A DNA stretch of 7,760 nucleotides, taken from contig DBCR01000064.1 in assembly GCA_002293125.1 (NCBI GenBank), forward strand, positions 1-7,760. Reading direction: 5' to 3'. Both the position numbers and the translations under genes were made by a program. Numbering within the stretch: position 1 is the first letter of the stretch; every line of letters starts with the position of its first letter. This DNA comes from Opitutia bacterium UBA953 (GTDB lineage: Bacteria > Verrucomicrobiota > Verrucomicrobiia > Opitutales > UBA953). Of this stretch, positions 1 to 6,451 are shown one piece after another. Under the pieces are notes generated by a model. The model was given only the letters and a program-made list of their open reading frames with translations. It ran no database searches and had not been told where the DNA came from.

Positions 1-1381
1 CGGCAAGAACATCGTCGGCGTCGTACTCGCCTGCAATAACTACGCCGTCACCGACCTCGGCGTGATGACGCCCACCGAGCGGATTGTGTCCGAGGCCCAG
101 CGCCTGAAGCCCGACTTCATCGGCCTGTCCGGCCTGATCACACCGTCCCTCGACGAGATGATCACCGTTGCCCAAGAATTGAAGCGCGCGGGTATCAGCA
201 CACCTCTGCTCATCGGCGGTGCCACCACTTCCAAGGAGCATACCGCCATCAAGCTCGCCCAGCATTACGACGGCCCGATGGTGCATGTCGGCGACGCTTC
301 GCTCGTCACCGCGGTCTGCAGCGACCTCCTCAATCCCTCCAAGCGCGTCGGCTTTGTCGGCGACCTCAAGACCGAGCAGACGGAACTGCGTGAGGCCTAC
401 GAGAAGCAGCAGCCCGCCGTAGTTATTTCTCTCGCCGAAGCCCGCAAGCGCCCGCTTGTCACGACCGCCCCAGTCCAGCCCGCGCCGCGTAAGCCTGGCG
501 TGACGCTGTTCGAGCGCATCGACCCCGCCGCGGTGGCCGAGATCATCGACTGGACGCCATTCTTCATCACCTGGTCCTTGAAGGGCGCGTTCCCGCAGAT
601 CTTCAAGTCGCCCAAGTATGGCAGCGAAGCGCGTAAGCTCTTCGACTCCGCCCGCGTCGAGCTAGACGAGCTGATCCGTAGCAACCGTGTCCACCTCCGT
701 GGCGCTGCCGGCCTCTGGGCCGCCCGCCGCGTCGGCGACGACGTCGAGATTTACGGTGACGAAGCCCAGTCGAAGCAGATTGGCCGCTTCCACTTCCTGC
801 GCGACCAGCGCCAGCGTCCGAAGGTGACCACCTGCCGCTCGCTGGCCGACCTCGTGTCCACGCAGAAGGGCGACCACCTAGGCGCCTTCGCCGTGACCGC
901 CGGCCAGGAGATCGAAGACTACGCCGCCTCCTTCAAAGCCAAGGACCCCTTCCGCCAGATTCTCGTGCAGGCCCTCGCCGACCGCTTGGCGGAAGGCTGC
1001 GCCGAGTGGCTGCACCGCGAAGTCCGCAAGGAACTCTGGGGCTACGCGCCGAATGAAGCCTTGAACGTCGAAGAACTCGTCGACGAGAAATACGCCGGCC
1101 GTCGTCCCGCGGCTGGTTATCCCGCCTGCCCCGAGCACACCGAGAAGGCCGAGCTCTGGCGCCTGCTGGACGCGGATCGCCTCGGCTGCACGCTCACCGA
1201 ATCTTACGCGATGAATCCGGCCGCCTCCGTATCGGGCCTCTACTTCGGCAATCCGCAGTCCATCTACTTCGACGTCGATAATGTCGGCCGTGATCAGGTT
1301 GAGGATTACGCCAAGCGCAAGGGCTGGACCATTGAGCAAGCCGAGAAGTGGCTGCGTCCGGTGCTCGGTTACAAGACCTGA
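1..1381 (+). CDS. metH: Cobalamin-dependent methionine synthase, C-terminal part (5' end outside window)
   Basis: This cytoplasmic enzyme transfers the methyl group of 5-methyltetrahydrofolate through cobalamin to homocysteine, giving methionine. The first full codon is at base 2 and 459 residues are visible. The fragment opens with GKNIVGVV, the end of the B12-domain DxHxxGKN motif, so the cobalt-ligating histidine lies just left of the window. The two serines of LSGLITPS (fragment residues 43 and 49) align with E. coli S804 and S810, and LIGGATTS follows. After a proline-rich linker (about residues 150-165) comes the AdoMet reactivation domain. It has IDWTPFF, DDVEIY, LADRLAE, WGYAPNE, RPAAGYPACPEH (R368 and Y373 match E. 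coli R1134 and Y1139) and a C-terminal QVEDYAKRKG. This domain remethylates oxidised cob(II)alamin using AdoMet and flavodoxin. The reading frame is intact to TGA at 1379-1381, and the end agrees with family length. The folate and homocysteine domains, and any upstream cobalamin riboswitch, are not in view. Confidence 0.97.
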   Translation, partial: GKNIVGVVLACNNYAVTDLGVMTPTERIVSEAQRLKPDFIGLSGLITPSLDEMITVAQELKRAGISTPLLIGGATTSKEHTAIKLAQHYDGPMVHVGDASLVTAVCSDLLNPSKRVGFVGDLKTEQTELREAYEKQQPAVVISLAEARKRPLVTTAPVQPAPRKPGVTLFERIDPAAVAEIIDWTPFFITWSLKGAFPQIFKSPKYGSEARKLFDSARVELDELIRSNRVHLRGAAGLWAARRVGDDVEIYGDEAQSKQIGRFHFLRDQRQRPKVTTCRSLADLVSTQKGDHLGAFAVTAGQEIEDYAASFKAKDPFRQILVQALADRLAEGCAEWLHREVRKELWGYAPNEALNVEELVDEKYAGRRPAAGYPACPEHTEKAELWRLLDADRLGCTLTESYAMNPAASVSGLYFGNPQSIYFDVDNVGRDQVEDYAKRKGWTIEQAEKWLRPVLGYKT

Positions 1382-1383
1382 CC

Positions 1384-1707
1384 ATGGAAGCGCGCGAACG
1401 CGAGAAGCTCGTCACGATCGTCGGGGCGGAAGATGCCGCCGCGGTCGAACGCTTCCTCGGTGATTGCGCTTTGTGTAAGCTCGTCGAGGCCGCCGATGGC
1501 GTCGAGAGCGACTGGCCCGAGTGGGCTCGCGCCGCGGCTGTGCTACAGCGCTGGCTCGAAGCCGCCGGCCGCGATGCCGACGCCGAACGCAAGCTCGGCT
1601 ACCTCCACTGCACCGTCGACGCGCAGAAGGTCGTCCCGACCGCGATTCGCCCCGCCCTCCCGCAAGCCGTGGCGCGGATGTTGAAAGAGCACGGGTTCGC
1701 GGAGTGA
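1384..1707 (+). CDS. Small protein of unknown function (107 aa), directly downstream of metH
   Basis: I do not recognise this family. The ATG at 1384 lies two bases after the metH stop. An in-frame GTG at 1348 would run into metH, so I prefer the ATG, although no clear Shine-Dalgarno site precedes either and translation is probably coupled to metH. The protein is soluble, with no signal peptide or membrane segment. It is rich in Ala, Glu and Arg, is probably mostly helical, and has two tryptophans in DWPEWARAA and a third in LQRWLEAAG. A C-A-L-C pair occurs at residues 28-31, but no second pair supports a zinc site. Third codon positions are mostly G or C, as in the neighbouring genes, which favours a real gene. 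Position suggests co-transcription with metH. A role in methionine metabolism would be guesswork. Confidence 0.68.
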   Translation: MEAREREKLVTIVGAEDAAAVERFLGDCALCKLVEAADGVESDWPEWARAAAVLQRWLEAAGRDADAERKLGYLHCTVDAQKVVPTAIRPALPQAVARMLKEHGFAE

Positions 1708-1763
1708 GGTAGGGACGAGCATCCCTGCTCGGCCGCGGCCGGCCAAGGATGGCCAGCCCTACC
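1708..1763. repeat. Cloverleaf-like structured repeat, copy A
   Basis: Outer arms GGTAGGG (1708-1714) and CCCTACC (1757-1763) are perfect inverse complements. Between them lie a hairpin with stem CGAGCA/TGCTCG (1716-1721 and 1726-1731, loop TCCC), the 10-base palindrome GGCCGCGGCC (1731-1740), and a hairpin with stem GGCCA/TGGCC (1741-1745 and 1750-1754, loop AGGA). A second structure with the same arms is at 6392-6445. The element starts right after the stop codon of the 107-residue gene. It could serve as a transcript-end structure, but no T-run follows, so I class it as a dispersed repeat. Confidence 0.7.
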
Positions 1764-1786
1764 CGATGCCTCCCCGCCACCCGAGA

Positions 1787-1792
1787 TATAAT
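1787..1792 (+). promoter_or_regulatory. Candidate -10 box (TATAAT) for the PSCyt1-DUF1501 operon
   Basis: The hexamer is a perfect sigma-70 -10 consensus in an otherwise GC-rich region, 149 bases before the ATG at 1941. No recognisable -35 box lies 16-18 bases upstream. If used, transcription would begin near 1799, placing the G-rich tract at the very 5' end of the mRNA. The box lies in a small possible hairpin, GAGAT/ATCTC (1782-1798 region), which may be chance. Confidence 0.3.
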
Positions 1793-1800
1793 CATCTCTT

Positions 1801-1828
1801 GGGGCAGGGGGGCGGGGTTGGGTGGGGG
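1801..1828 (+). other. G-rich tract with G-quadruplex-forming potential
   Basis: Five runs of guanine, of lengths 4, 6, 4, 3 and 5, are separated by the very short spacers CA, C, TT and T. This fits the G3+N1-7 quadruplex pattern with short loops, the type expected to be most stable. It is on the coding strand, 113 bases before the ATG of the PSCyt1/DUF1553 gene and just after a TATAAT box. It could therefore form in non-template DNA or in the leader RNA. A regulatory effect is inference. Confidence 0.6.
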
Positions 1829-1940
1829 AAGGCCGCTGCCAACCATAATATGGAGCGGTACTTGCTGACGGCTGGAAACGACCTTATCTCCCAGATGAGC
1901 CGAAGGCTTCTCCTCCTTGCCCCAAGCCAATCTCCCGCCC

Positions 1941-4697
1941 ATGCAGACGCACAGACTCAAGTCGGCTTGGTTGCCCCTGCTGTTCGTCGCGGCCGCCGCG
2001 GCCGCCGCGGTCGACTTCGAGACGGAGATCAAGCCCATCCTTTCTAAGCGCTGCTTGGAATGCCATGGGCCCGAAAAGCAGAAATCTAGCTTCCGGGTCG
2101 ACGGGCGCCTCGCCTTGCTCGCGGGCGGCGACTCGGGGAAGCCCGCGGTGGTGGCCGGCGACCCGGCCAAGAGCCATCTGATGTTCGTCCTGCGCACCAA
2201 CGATCCGGACATCAGCATGCCGCCGAAGGGCGACCGGCTCTCCGCCGCGCAACTCGCCCTCCTTGAGCAATGGATTACCGAAGGCGCCGTCTGGCCCGGC
2301 CAGATGGAAGCCGTCGCGACCAAGCCGGTCTCCGACCATTGGTCTCTCCGACCGGTGGTCCGCCTGGCGATCCCGCCAATCCCGGCGCGCGGCGCGGTCG
2401 ACGCCTTCCTCCTCGCGGAGCTGACCAAGCAGGGACTGGGCTTCTCGAAGCCCGCCGAGCCGCGCGCCCTCCTCCGCCGCGCCTCGGTCACGCTCACGGG
2501 TCTGCTGCCCACGGCCGAACGCGCCGACCGTTTCGTGGCCGATCACGCGCGTGATGCCGACGCCGCTTACCGCGCGCTGGTCGAGGAACTCCTCGCCTCG
2601 CCGCATTTCGGCGAACGCTGGGCCCAGCATTGGCTCGACGTCATCCGCTGGGCCGAGACCAACGGCTCTGAGGCGAACCTCTATCGCAAGAACGCCTGGA
2701 TCTACCGCGACTACGTGGTGCGCGCGTTCAACACCGACCTGCCTTACGACCGGTTCATCCGCGAACAGCTGGCGGGCGATCAGCTCGGCGCCGGAGACGC
2801 GACGGGTTTCCTCGTCGCCGGTCCGCACGTGCCCGCCGCCACGGTCGGCCAGGAACCCACGGCCATCCGCCAGGCGCGCGCCGATCGCCTGGACGAGGTG
2901 ATGCAGACCTTGGGCGCTTCGGTCCTGGGCCTGACCGTCAGCTGCGCGCGCTGCCACAACCACAAGTTCGACCCGATCTCCATCAAGGACTACTATTCGC
3001 TCACGGCCGTCTTCCAAGGCGTCGAATTCGGCGGCCGTCGCCCCGAGCTCGCTCCGGAGCACCCGCGTCAGCAGCGGGCCGAGGAACTGCATCGTCAGGT
3101 GCAGGCGCGGCGCGCGCAGCTGCGCGACCGGCTCGGCGTCTGGTCGGAAGACTGGGGCGGTTATTCCGAATTCCATTTCCCCGCCCGGCAGACGCAGGCG
3201 CTGCGCGTCGAGTTCGCTTCCAATTACGTTTCGGTCGACGAGCTTGAGGTCTTCGGCCCGGCGGACCAAGGCCGCAACCTCGCCCTCGCCGCCGCCGGCA
3301 CGAGCCTGGTCGGCGACCAGGCGATGGCCCAGCTGCGCGGTGAGATCGCCAAGGCGAACGACGGCAAGTTCGGTACCGAGGGCTGGAAGGCCCGCGCCGA
3401 GAAAGGCGCCAAGACGAGGCCATGGGTCGAGATCCGCTTCCCGCATCCGCAGGAGGTCGACCGCTTCCGGCTCAGCTCGAACCGGGAATATTATTTCGAG
3501 ACGGATTACCTGGCCGGCGAGGGCGGCGGCCAGCTGCCCCCGTTCAGACTGCTCAGCCAGCGCCCCGACGGGACCTGGCAGGAAATCGGCGACACCGCCG
3601 CGCTTGGCCGAAAGGTGAAGGCCGATCCGCTCCTCCGGCAGGCGGACGAAGCGCTGCAGGGGCTGATCGCCGACCTGAACGAAGAAGGCCCGCGCCACAG
3701 TTTCGTCGGCCGGTTCATCCAGCCCGTGGACACGCGCGTCCTGCTGCGCGGCAGCCCGGAGACGCCGGGCGACGCGGTGCCGCCCGCTGGCTTCGCGGTC
3801 CTCGGCGGCGATCTGGATCTCGATTCATCCGCGCCCGAATCCGTGCGTCGTCTCCGTTTCGCGGCCTGGCTCACCCGTCCGGAGCATCCCCTCACCGCCC
3901 GCGTGATGGTCAATCGCCTCTGGCATCATGTCTTCGGCGCAGGCCTCGTGGTCACCGCCGCCGATTTCGGCAAGGCGGGCATGACGCCGTCGCACCCGGC
4001 CTTGCTGGATTTCCTGGCCTCGGAATTCACGGCTCCCTCTCGTCCCGGCGCCCAGCCCTGGGGTGTCAAGGACCTGCTCCGCACGCTCGTCCTGAGCGAC
4101 GCCTTCCGGCAGGACTCGGCGCCTTCGGCCGAAGGGCTGCGCCGCGACGCCGGCTCGGCGTTGCTCTGGCGCTTCCCGCCTCGCCGCGTCGAAGCCGAAG
4201 TCATCCGCGATTCGGTCCTGCTCGCGTCGGGCAAGCTCGACCGCTCCGTCGGCGGGCGCGGCTTCCGCATCCACGACGTGAAGAAGACCTACGCCCAATG
4301 GCAGGTGACCGATAACCACGGGCCGCAGACCTGGCGCCGCATGCTTTACCAGGAGCGCATGCGTCGCGTGGACGACAAGATTTTCACCGCCTTCGACTTC
4401 CCGGATTGCGGACAGGTCAGCGCCAAGCGCGCGATCTCGACCACGCCCTTGCAGGCGCTCAACCTGATGAACAGCGACTTCATCGTCGAGCAGGCGAGGT
4501 TCGTCGCCGAAGAGGCGGTCAAAGGCGCCGCCCCGTCCGATCACGCCGCGCAGGTGCGCAACGGCTTCCGCCTGCTGTTGGGCCGCGACCCCTCGGCCGC
4601 CGAACTCGCCGCCTCCGTCGAGGTCGCCCGCGAGTCCGGCCTCCCCGTCGTCTGCCGTGCCTTGATCAACTCCAACGAATTCGGCTTCCTCCCATGA
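1941..4697 (+). CDS. Exported PSCyt1 / DUF1549 / DUF1553 protein (planctomycete-type cytochrome c domain)
   Basis: A large exported protein (918 aa) of a family abundant in Planctomycetes and Verrucomicrobia, biochemical role unknown. The ATG at 1941 gives a classical Sec signal: basic start QTHRLK, a hydrophobic core, then seven alanines (17-23). A TTG at 1917 in the same frame would bury this signal, so I reject it. A PSCyt1 cytochrome c-like domain follows (about 27-120) with CLECH (C38, C41, H42) and M93 in SMPPKGD as the likely distal haem ligand. DUF1549 spans about 151-375 and holds a second CxxCH, CARCH (335-339), in the family block SCARCHNHKFDPIS. An insert at about 421-550 resembles a discoidin/F5-8C carbohydrate-binding fold (GRNLAL, ANDGK, PWVEIRF). 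DUF1553 fills about 636 to the end, with VMVNRLWHHVFGAGLV and the terminal NSNEFGFLP. Length is normal. The stop overlaps the next start. Covalent haem attachment would occur outside the cytoplasm. Domain calls are from memory of the families. Confidence 0.95.
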   Translation: MQTHRLKSAWLPLLFVAAAAAAAVDFETEIKPILSKRCLECHGPEKQKSSFRVDGRLALLAGGDSGKPAVVAGDPAKSHLMFVLRTNDPDISMPPKGDRLSAAQLALLEQWITEGAVWPGQMEAVATKPVSDHWSLRPVVRLAIPPIPARGAVDAFLLAELTKQGLGFSKPAEPRALLRRASVTLTGLLPTAERADRFVADHARDADAAYRALVEELLASPHFGERWAQHWLDVIRWAETNGSEANLYRKNAWIYRDYVVRAFNTDLPYDRFIREQLAGDQLGAGDATGFLVAGPHVPAATVGQEPTAIRQARADRLDEVMQTLGASVLGLTVSCARCHNHKFDPISIKDYYSLTAVFQGVEFGGRRPELAPEHPRQQRAEELHRQVQARRAQLRDRLGVWSEDWGGYSEFHFPARQTQALRVEFASNYVSVDELEVFGPADQGRNLALAAAGTSLVGDQAMAQLRGEIAKANDGKFGTEGWKARAEKGAKTRPWVEIRFPHPQEVDRFRLSSNREYYFETDYLAGEGGGQLPPFRLLSQRPDGTWQEIGDTAALGRKVKADPLLRQADEALQGLIADLNEEGPRHSFVGRFIQPVDTRVLLRGSPETPGDAVPPAGFAVLGGDLDLDSSAPESVRRLRFAAWLTRPEHPLTARVMVNRLWHHVFGAGLVVTAADFGKAGMTPSHPALLDFLASEFTAPSRPGAQPWGVKDLLRTLVLSDAFRQDSAPSAEGLRRDAGSALLWRFPPRRVEAEVIRDSVLLASGKLDRSVGGRGFRIHDVKKTYAQWQVTDNHGPQTWRRMLYQERMRRVDDKIFTAFDFPDCGQVSAKRAISTTPLQALNLMNSDFIVEQARFVAEEAVKGAAPSDHAAQVRNGFRLLLGRDPSAAELAASVEVARESGLPVVCRALINSNEFGFLP

Positions 4698-6202
4698 GCT
4701 TCGATCCCTTGCATCTTTCCCCGCAGGGACGCGCGTTGCTCAGCCGGCGTAACTTCCTCCATCAAGCCGGCCTCACCTTGGGCGGCGTGGGCCTGGCGAA
4801 GCTGCTGGCGATGGACGGCCTGCTGGCCGCCGACACCGGCCGCCCGGCCGCGGCTTCCGGTCCCATCCGCCCCGACATCGACCCGCGTCGCCCTTACGCG
4901 CCGCGCAAGGCCCACTTCCCCGCGGCGGCCGAACAGGTGCTCATCATCTATTGCCCCGGCGCGGTCAGCCACGTGGACACTTTCGACTACAAGCCCGCGC
5001 TCACGCGTTATCACGGGCAGAAGCCGCCGGGAGTGCCGGCGGTGACGTTCGAAGGGCCGACGGGCAGCATCGCCAAACCGTTCTGGGAATTCAAACCGCG
5101 CGGACAGAGCGGCAAGATGACCTCGGAACTGCTCCCGCATCTCGGTGCGCTGGCCGACGACTTCTGCTTCGTCCACTCGCTCCACACGCAGACGAGCGCA
5201 CACCCGCAAGGGGAGAACTTCTTCAATACGGGCTTCACGGCCGAGGGCTATCCTTCCTTCGGGGCCTGGGTCACCTACGCGCTCGGCACCGCCAACTCGG
5301 AGCTCCCCGCTTTCGTCGCGATCAACGACCCGCGTGGCATGGCTCGCTCCGGCAAGAACAACTTCGGCAGCGGCTTCCTGCCGGCTTCTTTCCAAGGCAC
5401 GGATTTCAATGCGAAGCACCCGCCGGCCAACCTCGCCCGCCCGTCCGCCTACACGCCGGCCGACGACCGGCGGACGTCGGACCTGCTCGCGCGCCTCAAC
5501 GCCGGGCACCTCGAACGCTTCCCCGACGACAACGACCTGGCCGCGCGCATCGCCACCTACGAACTGGCCGGCCGCATGCAGATGTCGGTCCCCGACGTGA
5601 TGGATCTCTCGTCCGAACCGGCTTCGATCCGCCAGGAATACGGCGTGGAGTCCGGTACCGAACTGAAGCGCGAATACGCCAAGAACTGCCTCCTCGCCCG
5701 CCGCCTCATCGAGAAGGGCGTGCGCGTGGTGCAGCTCTTCAACGGTAGCGACCCTTCCGGCGGCAACGGCATCACCAACTGGGACTCGCACTCCGACATC
5801 CTGAAGACCCACGCTATGCAGGCGGAGATCATGGATCAGCCGACCGCCGCCCTGATCGCGGACCTGAAGCGTCGCGGTCTGCTCGAGAAGACGCTCATCG
5901 TCTGGTGCACCGAGTTCGGCCGCATGCCGTTCCTCCAGGGCAACGGCACCGGGCGCGACCATAACCCCGACGCCTTCACATGTTTCCTCGCTGGCGCGGG
6001 GGTGAAGAAAGGCTTCAGCTACGGCGAGAGCGACGAGTTCGGAGCGAAGGCCGTCGTCAACAAGGCCTCGGTCTATGATTTCAACGCCACCATCCTCCGC
6101 CTCATGGGCCTGGATCACGAACGGCTGACTTATTACCATAACGGCCTCGAACGCCGCCTGACGAACGTCCACGGACATTATATCAAGGACCTGTTGGCCT
6201 GA
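4694..6202 (+). CDS. DUF1501 family protein, Tat-exported
   Basis: A 502-residue DUF1501 protein. The family has a fold related to the alkaline phosphatase/sulfatase superfamily, and its substrate is not established. The ATG at 4694 overlaps the previous stop as ATGA, indicating translational coupling. This start leaves a short N-region and then the twin-arginine motif SRRNFL (17-22) and a hydrophobic stretch to about residue 45, so Tat export after cytoplasmic folding is likely. Characteristic blocks are GAVSHVDTFD (89-98), NWDSHSD (362-368), TEFGRMP (406-412) and GRDHNP (420-425). The acidic and histidine residues in them are candidate metal ligands by analogy with the superfamily. The C-terminus, YDFNATILRLMGLDHERLTY followed by a short tail, is typical of the family. 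Genes of this kind very commonly sit directly beside PSCyt1/DUF1549/DUF1553 genes, so the two products probably act together outside the cytoplasm. Confidence 0.96.
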   Translation: MSFDPLHLSPQGRALLSRRNFLHQAGLTLGGVGLAKLLAMDGLLAADTGRPAAASGPIRPDIDPRRPYAPRKAHFPAAAEQVLIIYCPGAVSHVDTFDYKPALTRYHGQKPPGVPAVTFEGPTGSIAKPFWEFKPRGQSGKMTSELLPHLGALADDFCFVHSLHTQTSAHPQGENFFNTGFTAEGYPSFGAWVTYALGTANSELPAFVAINDPRGMARSGKNNFGSGFLPASFQGTDFNAKHPPANLARPSAYTPADDRRTSDLLARLNAGHLERFPDDNDLAARIATYELAGRMQMSVPDVMDLSSEPASIRQEYGVESGTELKREYAKNCLLARRLIEKGVRVVQLFNGSDPSGGNGITNWDSHSDILKTHAMQAEIMDQPTAALIADLKRRGLLEKTLIVWCTEFGRMPFLQGNGTGRDHNPDAFTCFLAGAGVKKGFSYGESDEFGAKAVVNKASVYDFNATILRLMGLDHERLTYYHNGLERRLTNVHGHYIKDLLA

Positions 6203-6231
6203 CCTGGCCCCGTTGCCTGGTCGAGTGAGGG

Positions 6232-6282
6232 GGTAGGGCGGGCTCTCCGAGCCCGCCGCAGCGGTTAGCGGTTGGGCCCGCC
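6232..6282. repeat. GC-rich hairpin element, possible divergent copy B of the GGTAGGG family
   Basis: It opens with the same GGTAGGG (6232-6238) as the two cloverleaf-like elements. A perfect 9-bp stem follows, GGCGGGCTC/GAGCCCGCC (6237-6245 and 6249-6257, loop TCC). A weaker hairpin CCGC/GCGG covers 6256-6271. The right end is GGGCCCGCC (6274-6282) instead of CCCTACC, and can pair with GGCGGGC at 6237-6243 as an alternative fold. It lies 29 bases after the DUF1501 stop and might also help end transcription, but no T-run follows. Confidence 0.5.
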
Positions 6283-6292
6283 AAGTCGCAAA

Positions 6293-6367
6293 GGGAGACC
6301 GGAAACCGGAAAGTTAGCTTCGGCTCCTGATAAATACCCCATCCAATCATCTGGTTTCCGGTCTCCC
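6293..6367. repeat. 15-bp perfect inverted repeat with 45-base spacer
   Basis: The left arm, GGGAGACCGGAAACC (6293-6307), is the exact inverse complement of the right arm, GGTTTCCGGTCTCCC (6353-6367). Complementarity continues outward with one mismatch. The left arm contains tandem CCGGAAA heptamers (CCGGAAA CCGGAAA, 6299-6312), so the arms may be two heptamer tracts in opposite orientation. The loop is too long, and a T-run is missing, for a simple terminator. The spacer is noticeably richer in A and T than its surroundings. Confidence 0.65.
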
Positions 6368-6391
6368 CTTGAGTTTGGTCCTTTGCCTCAG

Positions 6392-6445
6392 GGTAGGGAT
6401 GACCGGCCCGGTCATCCGTGGGCACGCGGTCCGCACGCCCCTACC
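6392..6445. repeat. Cloverleaf-like structured repeat, copy C
   Basis: The outer arms GGTAGGG (6392-6398) and CCCTACC (6439-6445) are identical to those of the element at 1708-1763, and overall length is similar (54 against 56 bases). The first hairpin has stem GATGACCG/CGGTCATC (6398-6405 and 6409-6416, loop GCC). The second pairs GGGC with GCCC (6420-6423 and 6437-6440) and GCGG with CCGC (6426-6429 and 6431-6434) around an AC/AC internal loop. Its stem sequences are unrelated to those of the other copy although the layout is the same. Confidence 0.7.
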
Positions 6446-6451
6446 TGGCCC

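Larger units (their letters stand above)
1708..1940. other. Spacer between the small metH-linked gene and the PSCyt1/DUF1553 gene
   Basis: This 233-base gene-free stretch holds, in order, the cloverleaf-like repeat, one CCGCCAC unit (1774-1780) in a 13-base sequence also found at 6539-6551, a TATAAT box (1787-1792), a G-rich tract (1801-1828) and a pyrimidine-rich leader up to the ATG at 1941. The leader has no obvious Shine-Dalgarno site next to that ATG. I see no open frame with coding character on either strand. Confidence 0.7.

Noticed and set aside
1348..1383. GTG start for the 107-residue gene inside the end of metH
   Set aside because: It would overlap metH by 34 bases with no ribosome-binding site. 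The ATG two bases after the metH stop is simpler.
1708..1763. The cloverleaf-like element as a tRNA gene
   Set aside because: At 56 bases it is too short, and it has no anticodon arm, T-loop consensus or CCA-type acceptor end.
1910..1918. CTCCTCCTT just upstream of the PSCyt1 start
   Set aside because: It resembles the anti-Shine-Dalgarno end of 16S rRNA, not a binding site for it, and probably reflects the pyrimidine-rich leader.
1917..1940. TTG start for the PSCyt1 gene, 24 bases upstream of the ATG
   Set aside because: It adds eight residues in front of a normal Sec signal peptide. The ATG at 1941 gives the expected basic N-terminus.
1884..3698. A 604-codon open frame on the minus strand
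   Set aside because: It lies opposite the PSCyt1/DUF1549 gene, whose domains are unmistakable. Its low-complexity Arg, Gly and Ala composition is what a GC-rich antisense frame gives.
4541..6178. A 545-codon open frame on the minus strand
   Set aside because: It is antisense to the DUF1501 gene, shows no recognisable motif and is explained by high GC content.
6237..6257. The 9-bp GC hairpin as a rho-independent terminator
   Set aside because: The stem is suitable but no T-rich run follows. The GGTAGGG flank fits a repeat family better.
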